Counted from the first letter of the stretch, positions 17,666-26,519 are shown. The stretch is 64,000 bases of DNA from Synergistales bacterium (GCA_018433595.1 JAHDQY010000001.1:1-64000), one strand, 5' to 3'. Translations and numbers: made by a program. The notes: a model not told the origin generated them from the sequence alone.

Positions 17666-18493
17666 ATGAACTTCAAGACTCCCGTTGAACTCGCCAAAGG
17701 CGCCTGCGCGGCCGCCAAGGCCAAAAGCAGCTGGACGGTCCCCCAGATGATTCTGATGGGCATTCTCGCGGGGTCCTACATCGCCTTCGGCGGCTTCCTC
17801 ATGACCGTCGTCACCCAGGATCTGGCCAAGTTCGCCGGCGTCGGGGCGTCCAAATTCCTCGGAGGAGCGGTTTTCTCCGTCGGCCTCATGCTTGTCGTTA
17901 TCGCCGGCGGCGAACTCTTCACGGGCAACTGCATGATGCCCCTGGGGACCTTCGCCGGATGTGCCCCCTTCGGCGGCGTCGCCCGCAACTGGTTCTGGGT
18001 CTACATCTCCAATTTCCTCGGCTCCGTCCTCGTCGCCTTTTTCATCTATCAGTCCGGTCTCTGGAAAGGCGCTGTCGGCGTCAACGCCCTCAATATCGCC
18101 GTCGGCAAGACGAGTATCCCCCTTTCCGAGGCTTTCTTCCGCGGGATCCTCTGCAACTGGCTCGTTGTTCTCGCCGTCTGGATGAGCATGGCCGCCACGG
18201 ATATCGTGGGCAAGATTTTCGCCATCTTCTTCCCCATCATGGCCTTTGTCGCCTCCGGTTTCGAACACAGCATCGCCAACATGTACATGATCACCCTTGG
18301 CCTTTTCATCAAAGGCGACGCCGCTTTTGTCGCCGCCTCGGGCATCCCGGCCGAGAAGCTGGCCAATCTCTCCGTCGGCGGCTTTTTCCACAATCTCATT
18401 CCCGTCACGCTGGGCAACATGGTCGGCGGCATCCTTTTCGTGGCCGTCTTCTACTTCCTCGTCTTCCGCAACAAGCTGGAGGAAATGAACTAG
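17666..18493 (+). CDS. focA: formate channel of the FocA/FNT family
   Basis: This 275-residue integral membrane protein has six hydrophobic segments. Family marks are IAFGGFLMTVVTQD near the first helix break, GNCMMPLG, and GFEHSIANMYMI, which carries the conserved pore histidine. FNT channels move formate or related anions across the inner membrane. Its place right after fdhA supports formate as the substrate. AGAGGAGG precedes ATG 17666. Confidence 0.9.
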   Translation: MNFKTPVELAKGACAAAKAKSSWTVPQMILMGILAGSYIAFGGFLMTVVTQDLAKFAGVGASKFLGGAVFSVGLMLVVIAGGELFTGNCMMPLGTFAGCAPFGGVARNWFWVYISNFLGSVLVAFFIYQSGLWKGAVGVNALNIAVGKTSIPLSEAFFRGILCNWLVVLAVWMSMAATDIVGKIFAIFFPIMAFVASGFEHSIANMYMITLGLFIKGDAAFVAASGIPAEKLANLSVGGFFHNLIPVTLGNMVGGILFVAVFYFLVFRNKLEEMN

Positions 18494-19126
18494 GTGAAGC
18501 TCCGAACCGCAAGGCTCCCCGTTTCCGCCGTCATTTTGGGCGGCGGCCAAGGGAGGCGGATGGGAGGGAACAAGCTCTTCCTCTCCGTCGACGGAACGCT
18601 TCTCCTGGAGCGGGTTCTGGATCGTCTTGTTCCCTCCTTCCAGGAGGTCGTCATTGCGGTGGGACCTGAGGACGAGGAGCCGCTGCGGCGGCTCCTCGGT
18701 TCCGTTTCACGGCGGCTTTCCCTGAAGATCGCCGTTGACGCCAGGCCCGGCTGGGGCCCCCTCGAAGGGCTGGCGGCGGCCTTGAGGGCGATGGAAAGCG
18801 AGTGGGCCTTCGTCGTCGGCTGCGACATGCCCTGGATCCAGGAGGCCGTCTTCAGGGAGATGTGGAATTGCCGTCGGGAAGGCAGCGACGTGCTCTGCGC
18901 CCGCATCGACGGCTATCTGGTCCCTCTCCACGCCTTTTACCGGAAGAGCTGTCTCGGGGCCGTCGGGAAGGCCCTGGCCGCCGGAGAGCGGCGGCTCAAG
19001 GCCTTCTATGACGATGCCAGGATCACCGTCGTCGAAGAAGAGGCCCTTCGCCCTCTCCCCGGCTATCGCCGTTCCTTCCGGGGGCTCAACACGCCGGAAG
19101 AGCTTCGTGACTGGGTCACGCTCTGA
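18494..19126 (+). CDS. mobA: molybdenum cofactor guanylyltransferase MobA
   Basis: MobA attaches GMP to molybdopterin to form the bis-MGD cofactor that formate dehydrogenase needs. The N-terminal LGGGQGRRMGGNK is the nucleotidyltransferase P-loop-like motif, GCDMPW holds the metal-binding aspartate, and LNTPEEL closes the fold. The product is 210 residues. The start is GTG immediately after the focA stop, with GGAGGA within the focA end. Cotranscription with focA is likely. Confidence 0.88.
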   Translation: MKLRTARLPVSAVILGGGQGRRMGGNKLFLSVDGTLLLERVLDRLVPSFQEVVIAVGPEDEEPLRRLLGSVSRRLSLKIAVDARPGWGPLEGLAAALRAMESEWAFVVGCDMPWIQEAVFREMWNCRREGSDVLCARIDGYLVPLHAFYRKSCLGAVGKALAAGERRLKAFYDDARITVVEEEALRPLPGYRRSFRGLNTPEELRDWVTL

Positions 19127-19171
19127 TCCGGTATCTCCTCCAGCCCCAAGGTCCCATGCGGCGGAGAGACT

Positions 19172-19966
19172 CTAGAGTCCGTTCCGGGGCGCCAGCTCCC
19201 TGATTCTCTCAGGAGCGCTGTAGACGTTCATCCGTCCGTCGCGGACGAAGCCGATGAGCGTGATGTTGCCGGTGTCGGCGGCCTCGATGCCTGACCCGGT
19301 GGCGGCCGAAACGCTGGCCAGAAGAGGGATGGCGGCCCCGACGGCCTTGTAGACCATATCGGCGGGCAGCCGTCCCGAAAGAGCCATGAAGCACTCCCCC
19401 AGGTCGATCCCTTCCCGTACCGCCCAGCCCACGGCCTTGTCCATGGCGTTGTGACGTCCCACGTCTTCGACGCGGAAGAGATTCCCGTCGCGGTGATGGG
19501 CCAGAAGGGCGACGTGGGCGCTCCCGGTGCGCCGGAAGAGCGGCGCTTCGGCCAGGGCATCCACGGCCGCTTCGACGGCGGCGAAGGGGACGGCCCAATT
19601 GACGGTCAGACGCCCTTGCCGGTCTTCACGGAAGACGTCGCCCTCGATGAGACGCGTCGAGGCCGTGTGGATGATGCGGCTTCTCAGGGGAAGACCGTTG
19701 CGGGCTGTCGTCCGACGCAGGGAGATTCTCTCGGGCCCGACCTCGACGGAGGCCACATCGGCGAGGCCGGTGATCATCCGCCGGCAGAAAAGGTGTCCCA
19801 TCGCCCAGAGCGCTTCATCTCCGGGCGAAAGGATGACGGCGGCCTCTTCCTTTCCGTCCACTTCGAGAACCAGGGGCTTTTCCAGCAGCACCTCGTCGAC
19901 CCGCCTCTCCGCCTTTCCCGAGGCGAAAACCTTCCAGACGCTCCTGTTCCCCACGGCCTCATCCAT
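19172..19966 (-). CDS. fdhD: FdhD-family formate dehydrogenase sulfur-transfer protein
   Basis: FdhD passes sulfur from a cysteine desulfurase to the bis-MGD cofactor of formate dehydrogenase. Family motifs visible are ALWAMGHLF, the VEDVGRHNAMDKAVGWA segment, SGRLPADMVYKA and a TLIGFVRDGRMNVY end. At 264 residues it is full-length. The CxxC loop of well-studied FdhD proteins is absent: the matching region reads SRIIHTASTRLIEG, and only two cysteines exist elsewhere (LFCRRM and GECFMAL). It is convergent with mobA. AAGGGGG lies before ATG 19966. Confidence 0.88.
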   Translation of the reverse strand: MDEAVGNRSVWKVFASGKAERRVDEVLLEKPLVLEVDGKEEAAVILSPGDEALWAMGHLFCRRMITGLADVASVEVGPERISLRRTTARNGLPLRSRIIHTASTRLIEGDVFREDRQGRLTVNWAVPFAAVEAAVDALAEAPLFRRTGSAHVALLAHHRDGNLFRVEDVGRHNAMDKAVGWAVREGIDLGECFMALSGRLPADMVYKAVGAAIPLLASVSAATGSGIEAADTGNITLIGFVRDGRMNVYSAPERIRELAPRNGL

Positions 19967-20173
19967 TGTTACGTTCCCCCTTGTTGATCGTTGTCATGGA
20001 GACCACCTTGAAAAGCCGGCGACCGGACTCCATCATCCCAGTATAGGTGACGGAGGATCCTGCAGGTCCCGCTGTCTCCTGCTTTTAGAGCGATCTTTTG
20101 ATCAGGCTGAAGACGATTGATGGGCGTCGCGATCGGCTTCTACCGGTTAGGCTGAGGTTTTGCGGCCCGGCCG

Positions 20174-21331
20174 CTACTCTCTGCGGCACAGCAAGAAGAA
20201 AGGGATCGCGGCAAGCTGCAGGATCACTGAAAGCACGACCGCCGCGACAACGGAGCTTCCGTAGAGCAGGCCGAACAGTGCGCTCCCCACGAACCAGCTC
20301 ACTCCGTAGAAGACGTTGAATATGCCGTAGGCCGTCGCCCGCTTCTCTTTCGGCGTGAGGTTTCCGATGGCCGCCCTCATGATGGATTCCTGGGCTCCCG
20401 TGCCGATTCCCCAGAGGAGTACCCCAGCAATCACCGTGCCGGAATTGCCGAGAAAGGCGAGGGGTGCAAAAAGAGAGGCGAGAAGAGTGGAGAGGATGAG
20501 GACCGGGATTCCCCTCCGGTCGTACCATCTGCCGAAAAGAAGGGCCGTCAGGGCGTCGACGCCCATCGCCGCCGCGTAGAGCGCCGCGATCCGGGAGAGA
20601 GGGAGGCTGCCTTGGCGTCCGATGTGATAGGCGATGAGGGGGAAATCGACGAATCCTGCCGCTGCCAGAGATGCGGCGGCGATGTAGATCCAGAAGAGTC
20701 GAGGAAGCTTTCCGGCTCCGCAGGATTTTTCCGTCTCGGCTTCAAAGGTTTCCGGCCGAGGAAAACGGACGCGGGCGGATACCAGAATGAGCAGGGCGGC
20801 GAGGGCAGGGAGGAGCAGGAAGGCGAATCCACGGCGGTAGGACCCCCCCGATGCCATGATGAACGCGATGGAGAGCGGACCGATCACCGCACCGATCTGG
20901 TCGAGCGCTTCATGAAGGCCGAAGCCGACCCCTCGCCCCATCTCGGCCGTCGCATGGGAGAGCATGGCATCGCGGGCGGGGCTTCTGACGGCTTTTCCCG
21001 CGCGCTCCAGGATCATGAGAAAGGCTGCCAAGGGCCAGCTTCCCGCCAGCGCCAGAAGGGGAATCGCCAGGAGATTCACGACGTAGCCTACACCCGTGAG
21101 GAGCCAGTAGCGTTTTGTCCTGTCGCTGATATGGCCCGAGAGGAGCCTGAGGGCGTAGCCGACGAACTCGCCGAAGCCGGAGACGATCCCAACCGCGACG
21201 GCGCTGGCCCCGAGAGAGCCGAGGAAGGGACCCGTGACGCTCCTCGCGCCTTCGTAGGTCATATCGGAAAAAAGGCTTACAGCTCCGAGGAGCAGGACAA
21301 ATTGGAAAGCTTTGGAGTTATCCGGTTTCAA
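20174..21331 (-). CDS. major facilitator superfamily transporter
   Basis: This 385-residue polytopic protein has about twelve hydrophobic segments. The MFS loop 2-3 signature appears as GHISDRTKRYWLL and a related GRWYDRRGIPV occurs in the second half. A long family-like stretch LERAGKAVRSPARDAMLS is seen near residue 110. The substrate is unknown; an efflux role is common for this group. The start is TTG 21331 with GGGGAAGG upstream. It lies alone between fdhD and a phosphatase gene. Confidence 0.82.
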   Translation of the reverse strand: MKPDNSKAFQFVLLLGAVSLFSDMTYEGARSVTGPFLGSLGASAVAVGIVSGFGEFVGYALRLLSGHISDRTKRYWLLTGVGYVVNLLAIPLLALAGSWPLAAFLMILERAGKAVRSPARDAMLSHATAEMGRGVGFGLHEALDQIGAVIGPLSIAFIMASGGSYRRGFAFLLLPALAALLILVSARVRFPRPETFEAETEKSCGAGKLPRLFWIYIAAASLAAAGFVDFPLIAYHIGRQGSLPLSRIAALYAAAMGVDALTALLFGRWYDRRGIPVLILSTLLASLFAPLAFLGNSGTVIAGVLLWGIGTGAQESIMRAAIGNLTPKEKRATAYGIFNVFYGVSWFVGSALFGLLYGSSVVAAVVLSVILQLAAIPFFLLCRRE

Positions 21332-21385
21332 CGGTCGTCACCTTCCCCGGTCGTGCCGCCGGACAAGGGGGCATGGATCGGCGCC

Positions 21386-22081
21386 TCAGGATCCGGCGCT
21401 GTCGAGCCAATCGAGGAAGGCCCGGGCGGTGAACGCTCTCATGCCTTCCTCGAAGAACAGGTCGGCCTTGAAAAAAACCTCGTCGCTGACGGGCAGAAGG
21501 GTCGGGATGGCCACGACGGGCATTCCCGCCCGAAAAGCCGCCTCGACGCCGTGGGACGAGTCCTCGACGACGACGAGAGACTCCGGTTCGAGACCGAGCC
21601 GCGAAGCGGCCTCGATGAAGATGTCCGGCTCCGGCTTGGGCTGTTTTACCTCCTCGGAGGAGACGAGAGCCTCGAAGGAAGAGAGGATGCCGACCTGGGC
21701 GAGGACCTCCTCGATCACCTTGGGAGACGATCCCGAAGCGACGGCCAGGGAAAGTCCTCTCTCCCGAAGGCGGGGCAGAAGCGCGGCCATTTCGGGGAAG
21801 AGGGGGGTCTTTTTTCGGGCGAGCTCCATGTAGATCGCGTTTTTCTTCACCAGAAGTGTCGCCGCATCGTCAGGGAGCCGGAAGGCCTCCTGGATCTCCT
21901 CCATCATCCTGGCGTTGCCGTAGCCCACGTAGCGTTGCTTCATCTCCTCCGTGAAGGTGATGCCGTAGTGAGCCATCAGGCGCCGGTCGGCCTCCATGTA
22001 GTTGGGTTCGCTGTCGACGAGGGTGCCGTCGAGATCGAAGATGACGCCCTTGATCGGGCCTTTCGGTGACTTCATGCCCAT
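21386..22081 (-). CDS. HAD-superfamily phosphatase, beta-phosphoglucomutase-like
   Basis: This cytoplasmic HAD hydrolase of about 231 residues has motif I FDLDGTLVDSE (nucleophile and acid/base aspartates), a helical cap, motif II VASGSSPK, motif III KPEPD and motif IV VVVEDSSHGV. It resembles the phosphoglycolate phosphatase and beta-phosphoglucomutase group; the substrate is not predictable. ATG 22081 has AAGGAGG close upstream; ATG 22075 is equally possible. Confidence 0.82.
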   Translation of the reverse strand: MGMKSPKGPIKGVIFDLDGTLVDSEPNYMEADRRLMAHYGITFTEEMKQRYVGYGNARMMEEIQEAFRLPDDAATLLVKKNAIYMELARKKTPLFPEMAALLPRLRERGLSLAVASGSSPKVIEEVLAQVGILSSFEALVSSEEVKQPKPEPDIFIEAASRLGLEPESLVVVEDSSHGVEAAFRAGMPVVAIPTLLPVSDEVFFKADLFFEEGMRAFTARAFLDWLDSAGS

Positions 22082-22207
22082 TTCGCCTCCTTGCCTGTGG
22101 CCCCAATGTCGGGCCTGCAAGGGCATTCTCACCTGAAAAGGGCTCTTGAGCAAGCCCAAGGCCCCTCGATGTTGCCATCGGGGCAACTCCGGCCTTTTGT
22201 GAAGGCG

Positions 22208-22236
22208 TTGACAGAACGGGGCCAAGTAGTTATAAA
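22208..22236 (+). promoter_or_regulatory. strong promoter for the sensory hydrogenase operon
   Basis: TTGACA (22208-22213), exactly 17 bases, then TATAAA (22231-22236). The first gene starts 30 bases later, with GGAGGAGG in between. Confidence 0.72.
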
Positions 22237-22265
22237 ATTCTCAAACGGATGGAGGAGGTCGAGGC

Positions 22266-22526
22266 ATGAAAAAAAGCCTCTCTATCACTCTCTGCATGGG
22301 GAGTTCCTGCTTTGCCCGCGGCAACGGCGTCAGCCTGGAGGTGCTGGAGCGCCTTATCGAAGATAGAAACCTTCAGGGAGAGGTGGAGCTCCGAGGCAGC
22401 CGCTGTGAAGGATGTTGCACGGAGGGGCCGAATCTCCGCATCGGCGATCGTCTCTATCACCGGGTCGCCGCCGAAGACCTCGAAAGGATTTTGGACGAGG
22501 TGTTGAACGGGAAGGACGGTCTCTGA
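22266..22526 (+). CDS. small (2Fe-2S) thioredoxin-like ferredoxin
   Basis: This 86-residue NuoE C-domain-like protein has cysteines in CMGSSC and GCC (SRCEGCCTEGPN), fitting one [2Fe-2S] cluster. It is the first gene of the sensory hydrogenase operon, two bases from the next gene. It probably exchanges electrons with the HydS-like protein. The start is ATG after GGAGGAGG. Confidence 0.82.
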   Translation: MKKSLSITLCMGSSCFARGNGVSLEVLERLIEDRNLQGEVELRGSRCEGCCTEGPNLRIGDRLYHRVAAEDLERILDEVLNGKDGL

Positions 22527-22527
22527 G

Positions 22528-24249
22528 ATGGAAGCCCTCTATCCCGTTTTCACGACCCGCAACGACTGTCAGGACTGCTACAAGTGTCTCCGGGCCTGCC
22601 CCGTCAAGGCCATACGGGTCGAGGGCGGTCATGCCATGGTGGTTCCCGACCTCTGCGTGGCCTGCGGCACTTGCGTCGAGGTCTGTCCCGTGGGGGCGAA
22701 AAAGATCCGTGACGATCGTTCCAGGGTCAGGGCTCTGCTCGATGAGGGCCGCTTCGTCTGCGTCTCTCTGGCTCCTTCGTGGGTCGCTGATTTTCCCGGT
22801 CTTTCCCCGCAGAAGATCGTGGCGGCCCTGAAAGCCCTCGGCTTCGACAGGGTGAGCGAGACGGCCCTGGGGGCTCAGGAGGTGAGCGCCGCTCTGGCGA
22901 GACGCCTTGCCTCGGCTGCGCCCGGCCTCTACCTTTCCACGGCCTGTCCCAGCGCCGTGGCCTATGTGGAAAAGTATCTGCCGCGACTGGCCTCCTCTCT
23001 CCTGCCCCTTCCCTCTCCTCTTCTGGCCCATGCCGCCCTTCTCAAGGAGCGCTACGGCGAAGGGACGGCCGTCGTCTTCTTCGGTCCCTGCATCGCCAAG
23101 AAGAGCGAGAGCGACAGTCACCCCGAGCTGGTCGAGGGAGTGCTGACCTTCGACGACCTGCGCCGGTGGCTCGAAGAGGAGTCGATCTCCTTCGACGACC
23201 TTCAGCCTGGCCCTGAGGACCGTTTTCTCCCCGAACCTTCGGAAGAGGGGGCCCTCTATCCCATCGAGGGAGGGATGAACGAGACGATCCGGGCCCATGG
23301 CGGCCTGGAGGGAGTGCGTCTTTTTTCGATCACGGGGCTGGAAAACATGGACCGCTTTCTCAAGGGGCTGCGGCCGGAGGAGCTCCCCCACCCCGTTTTC
23401 GTGGAGTGCCTCGCCTGTCCCGGCGGCTGCATCAACGGCCCCTGTTCCAACAGGGAGGAGCCGGCCCTGCTTCACCGGTCCCGCGTGGAGGCCTTCGCCG
23501 AAATGCCGCCCCTCCCCATCAGGCGGCCCTTTTGGCGGATCCCCGAGCTGGACTACCCTTCCTGCGCCGTCAAGTCGGTGGACATTTCCGAAAGGGAGAT
23601 CGCCGAGGCTCTGGCCCAGGTCGGCAAATTCGCTTCCGAAGACGAGCTCAACTGCGGCGGCTGCGGTTACGACAGCTGCCGCGCCTTCGCCCGGGCGCTG
23701 ATTATGGGTCGTGCCGAGCCGACGATGTGCGTCTCCCACATGAGAAAACAGGCCCAGAAGAAAGCCAATGCCCTGCTGCGCTGCCTGCCGGCGGGCGTCG
23801 TCATCGTCGATGCCGATCTGGAGATTGACGAATGCAACAGACGCTTCGCCGAACTCTTCGGCAAGGAGACGCTTCTCGTCTACGAGATCTACCCCGGCCT
23901 CAAGGGGTGCCGGCTGGCCAAGGTCCTTCCCTTCTCCCATCTTTTCAGGATCGCCCTGGAGACCGGCAAGGACATCCATTTCGACCACCTCCGTCACGGC
24001 GATCTCCTTTTCGACGTCACGATCTTCACCATCGATCCGGGACAGACCGTGGGGGCCGTCATCCTCGACGTGACCCGCCGCGAAATCAAGCGGGACCAGA
24101 TCGCCCAGCGGGCCAACGAGGTCATCCGCAAGAACCTCTCGACGGTTCAGGAGATCGCCTGCCGCCTCGGCGAACACATGGCCGAGACGGAGATTCTTCT
24201 GCGCTCCATCGCCGAAGGTTACGGCGACGAAGGAGGAGAAGACCGTTGA
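22528..24249 (+). CDS. hydS: sensory [FeFe] hydrogenase (HydS-like) with PAS domain
   Basis: In 573 residues the order is two [4Fe-4S] motifs (CQDCYKCLRACP, CVACGTCVEVCP), an H-cluster domain, an extra cysteine-rich cluster site (CGGCGYDSC) and a PAS-like domain from about 410. The H-cluster loops differ from catalytic enzymes: STACPSA replaces TSCCP, FGPCIAKK replaces MPC, and CLACPGGCINGPC is retained. This is the pattern of sensory group C/D enzymes, which probably sense H2 or redox state and signal through a partner. The next gene is a phosphatase. Confidence 0.88.
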   Translation: MEALYPVFTTRNDCQDCYKCLRACPVKAIRVEGGHAMVVPDLCVACGTCVEVCPVGAKKIRDDRSRVRALLDEGRFVCVSLAPSWVADFPGLSPQKIVAALKALGFDRVSETALGAQEVSAALARRLASAAPGLYLSTACPSAVAYVEKYLPRLASSLLPLPSPLLAHAALLKERYGEGTAVVFFGPCIAKKSESDSHPELVEGVLTFDDLRRWLEEESISFDDLQPGPEDRFLPEPSEEGALYPIEGGMNETIRAHGGLEGVRLFSITGLENMDRFLKGLRPEELPHPVFVECLACPGGCINGPCSNREEPALLHRSRVEAFAEMPPLPIRRPFWRIPELDYPSCAVKSVDISEREIAEALAQVGKFASEDELNCGGCGYDSCRAFARALIMGRAEPTMCVSHMRKQAQKKANALLRCLPAGVVIVDADLEIDECNRRFAELFGKETLLVYEIYPGLKGCRLAKVLPFSHLFRIALETGKDIHFDHLRHGDLLFDVTIFTIDPGQTVGAVILDVTRREIKRDQIAQRANEVIRKNLSTVQEIACRLGEHMAETEILLRSIAEGYGDEGGEDR

Positions 24250-25424
24250 CGACGGACTCCCTCTTTCTGGAGGTCGGCTGCGCCCAGCGCGTCAAGGAGG
24301 GGGAGCGGATCTGTGGCGACAGCTTCTTTTCCCGCAAAATCCAGGAGGAAAACCGCGTCCTCTCCGTCCTCTCCGACGGATTGGGGAGCGGCGTCAAGGC
24401 CAACATCCTCTCGTCCATGACGGCGACCATGGCGCTGCGCTTCGTGGCGAGCAACATGGAGTTTCTCCATTCCGCCGAGATCATGATGGAAGCCCTCCCC
24501 GTCTGCAGCGTCCGCCGCATTAGCTATGCCACCTTCACCATCGTCGACTCCGTTCTCCACGGCTGGACGAAAATCATCGAGATGGACAACCCCGGCTTCC
24601 TTCTCATCCGTGACGGCGCCGTCCTTCCCGCCGAGAAACGTCGCATGTCGTCGCCCAAGTGGCGCAATCGGAAGATCTACCTCAGCGAAATCGTCACCCG
24701 TCCCGAGGATCGTATCGTCCTCTTTTCCGACGGCGTCACCCAGGCGGGCATGGGCTCCTGGCCGACCCCCCTGGGATGGCGCGAGGAAGGGTGCGCCGAT
24801 CTCCTCCTGCGGGAGACGGCCAGAAATCCACGGATTTCGGCACGGCGGCTGGCACGGGCCGTCGTGGACGGCGCCTTCAGCCGCGAGCCGGACGGCAAGG
24901 CCGGTGACGACATCACCTGCGCCGTCATGTACTTCCGCTCTCCCCGCCGCCTCCTGCTTCTGACGGGCCCTCCCTTCGCCCGCGAGCGGGACGGCGAGTA
25001 CGCTCACCTTCTCGACGGCTTCGAGGGGAAAAAGGTTCTCTGCGGCGGAACGACGGCCGATATCGTCGCCCGTGAACTGGATCGCCCCATCGAAACGGAC
25101 CTGAACGCTCCCCGAGGCGGTCTGCCGCCCGTCGCCGTCATGGAGGGCGTCGATCTCGTCACCGAGGGGATTCTCACGCTGACGCGGAGCTGCCGCTACC
25201 TTGAAGAGGGCCTCCCGCCGGCGGAAGACAGCGGCGCCGTACGTCTCGTCAACCTTCTCCTCGAAAGCGACGTCATCGACTTCGTTGTCGGAACCCGCAT
25301 CAACGAGGCTCACCAGGACCCCTCCCTGCCCACGGAGCTGGAGATGCGCCGCAGCATCGTCCGCTCCATCGCCCGTCTTCTGGAGGAAAAACACCTCAAG
25401 AGAACGACGATCCGCTTCATCTGA
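24246..25424 (+). CDS. SpoIIE/PP2C-type serine phosphatase paired with the sensory hydrogenase
   Basis: This 392-residue protein has PP2C marks: LSVLSDGLGSG near residue 40, VLFSDGVTQAG mid-domain and DDITCAVMYF with the metal aspartates. After about residue 240 there is an extra domain containing VLCGGTTADIVAREL, related to a region often found after such phosphatases. The start is TTG 24246, overlapping the hydS stop, with GAAGGAGG nine bases upstream. Coupling to hydS suggests that it is the output of H2 sensing, dephosphorylating an unidentified protein. Confidence 0.82.
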   Translation: MTTDSLFLEVGCAQRVKEGERICGDSFFSRKIQEENRVLSVLSDGLGSGVKANILSSMTATMALRFVASNMEFLHSAEIMMEALPVCSVRRISYATFTIVDSVLHGWTKIIEMDNPGFLLIRDGAVLPAEKRRMSSPKWRNRKIYLSEIVTRPEDRIVLFSDGVTQAGMGSWPTPLGWREEGCADLLLRETARNPRISARRLARAVVDGAFSREPDGKAGDDITCAVMYFRSPRRLLLLTGPPFARERDGEYAHLLDGFEGKKVLCGGTTADIVARELDRPIETDLNAPRGGLPPVAVMEGVDLVTEGILTLTRSCRYLEEGLPPAEDSGAVRLVNLLLESDVIDFVVGTRINEAHQDPSLPTELEMRRSIVRSIARLLEEKHLKRTTIRFI

Positions 25425-25477
25425 GAGAGCCGCCCCGGTTTTCCCGACTCCGGAAAGGAAACGGCAGCTCCTTGAAA

Positions 25478-25486
25478 TGCTAGAAT
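25478..25486 (+). promoter_or_regulatory. extended -10 promoter before the YqjD-like gene
   Basis: TGCTAGAAT is a consensus-like extended -10 element. No convincing -35 box lies 17 bases before it, as is usual for extended -10 promoters. Confidence 0.4.
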
Positions 25487-25527
25487 GAATAAAGAAAGTA
25501 TCCTTGCAGAAAAAGGAGGGGGCTTTC

Positions 25528-25827
25528 ATGGCGGAGACGAGGACCCCCGAGGAGCGGGAAGGGGAGCTCGCGGCCCGATTGGAGACACTTGCGGAGGAGG
25601 TGGCGGCGCTCCGAAACCTCGTGGAGCAGGAGGCAAGACAGCGGATATCCGGACCGGAAGCCGATCGCGTCGAAGATCTTCTGGAAGAGGCGGGGCGGCG
25701 CATGACGGCCCTCTGGAACCGGGGCATGAAAGAGGTGGCTCAGTCGGGACGGGAATCCCCCCTGACCACGGCGGCCCTGGCCTTCGGAGCGGGACTCCTC
25801 CTGGGAGCCCTGACGCGGCGGAAATAA
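25528..25827 (+). CDS. DUF883/YqjD-like membrane-anchored coiled-coil protein
   Basis: This 99-residue protein has a long charged coiled coil (LAARLETLAEEVAALRNLV) and one C-terminal hydrophobic segment with glycine spacing (ALAFGAGLLLGAL) ending in TRRK. This is the plan of the ElaB/YqjD family, tail-anchored inner-membrane proteins that in E. coli bind ribosomes in stationary phase. ATG 25528 has AAAGGAGG upstream. It is followed at once by a YqjE-like gene. Confidence 0.72.
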   Translation: MAETRTPEEREGELAARLETLAEEVAALRNLVEQEARQRISGPEADRVEDLLEEAGRRMTALWNRGMKEVAQSGRESPLTTAALAFGAGLLLGALTRRK

Positions 25828-25828
25828 G

Positions 25829-26107
25829 ATGGAGTCCCTGGCCCGCCTGGTGGTGACCTTCTGCGACCTCCTGGAGGCCGAGGCCCGGCTCCTCCGCCGC
25901 AGAGCGGTGGAGGCGGCCGGGGGCGTGGCCCTCGTCCTGCTGGCGCTCTTCTGCGCCGCCCTGGGGGTGGCCTTCATGGGAAAGGGGCTCTATCTCCTTC
26001 TCTCGCGCCACTGGGGGCCCCTGGCCGCCTCGGGCGCTTCGGGGGCCGCCTTTCTCCTTTCGGGAGGGGTGCTGTGGTGGATCGCCCGCAGAGATGCACG
26101 CAGCTAG
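25829..26107 (+). CDS. YqjE-like membrane protein (phage-holin-family superfamily 3 type)
   Basis: This 92-residue protein has an N-terminal amphipathic helix (VTFCDLLEAEARLLRRRAVEA) and two hydrophobic segments (GVALVLLALFCAALGVAFM and GAAFLLSGGVLWWIA). The layout matches YqjE, which travels with YqjD. The ribosome site is weak and the gene begins one base after the previous stop, so translation may be coupled. Confidence 0.68.
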   Translation: MESLARLVVTFCDLLEAEARLLRRRAVEAAGGVALVLLALFCAALGVAFMGKGLYLLLSRHWGPLAASGASGAAFLLSGGVLWWIARRDARS

Positions 26108-26352
26108 AGGCGGACCAGGCCAAGGCGCGCTTCCTTGAAGCCGCCCGCGAGGCCGATCCTCTGGATTCGATCCGGCGTCATCCCTGGAGGACGCTGGGAG
26201 GGTCGATAGCGGCCGGCTTTCTTTTGGGGAGGATCGGCTTCCTCCCTCGCCTGCCGTCGTCCTTTCTGCCGGGTGTCGGGCTCCTGGTGCCGTCTCTGTC
26301 CCGTCTTCTCGCCCGAAGAACGACCCGGCGGAGAACGGATGGGAGCGGATAG
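26074..26352 (+). CDS. third member of the YqjD/YqjE-like trio
   Basis: This 92-residue protein starts at GTG 26074 or 26077 inside the previous gene, with GGGAGGGG upstream. The segment HPWRTLGGSIAAGFLLGRIG repeats the glycine-rich anchor pattern of DUF883 proteins. The tail is basic (ARRTTRRRT). The position corresponds to YqjK in E. coli, but similarity is limited. Confidence 0.58.
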   Translation: MVDRPQRCTQLEADQAKARFLEAAREADPLDSIRRHPWRTLGGSIAAGFLLGRIGFLPRLPSSFLPGVGLLVPSLSRLLARRTTRRRTDGSG

Positions 26353-26519
26353 CGGTTCCACGGCGACGCCTTCTCCATCTCACGGAACGGACTTCCCTTG
26401 AAGCCTCTCGGTCGAAAAGAACGGTTCGGAAAAAGAGCGAAGAAGTCTTCTCAGCGCGGGCGCTTGACGGCGCAGGGCGAAAAAAGATGCTTTTTGGGGA
26501 ATGCCGAGGAGGAAGGAAG

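Noticed and set aside
22528-24249. second catalytic H2-producing hydrogenase
   Set aside because: The H-cluster loops are altered, a PAS domain is fused and a phosphatase gene is coupled, which fits a sensory role.
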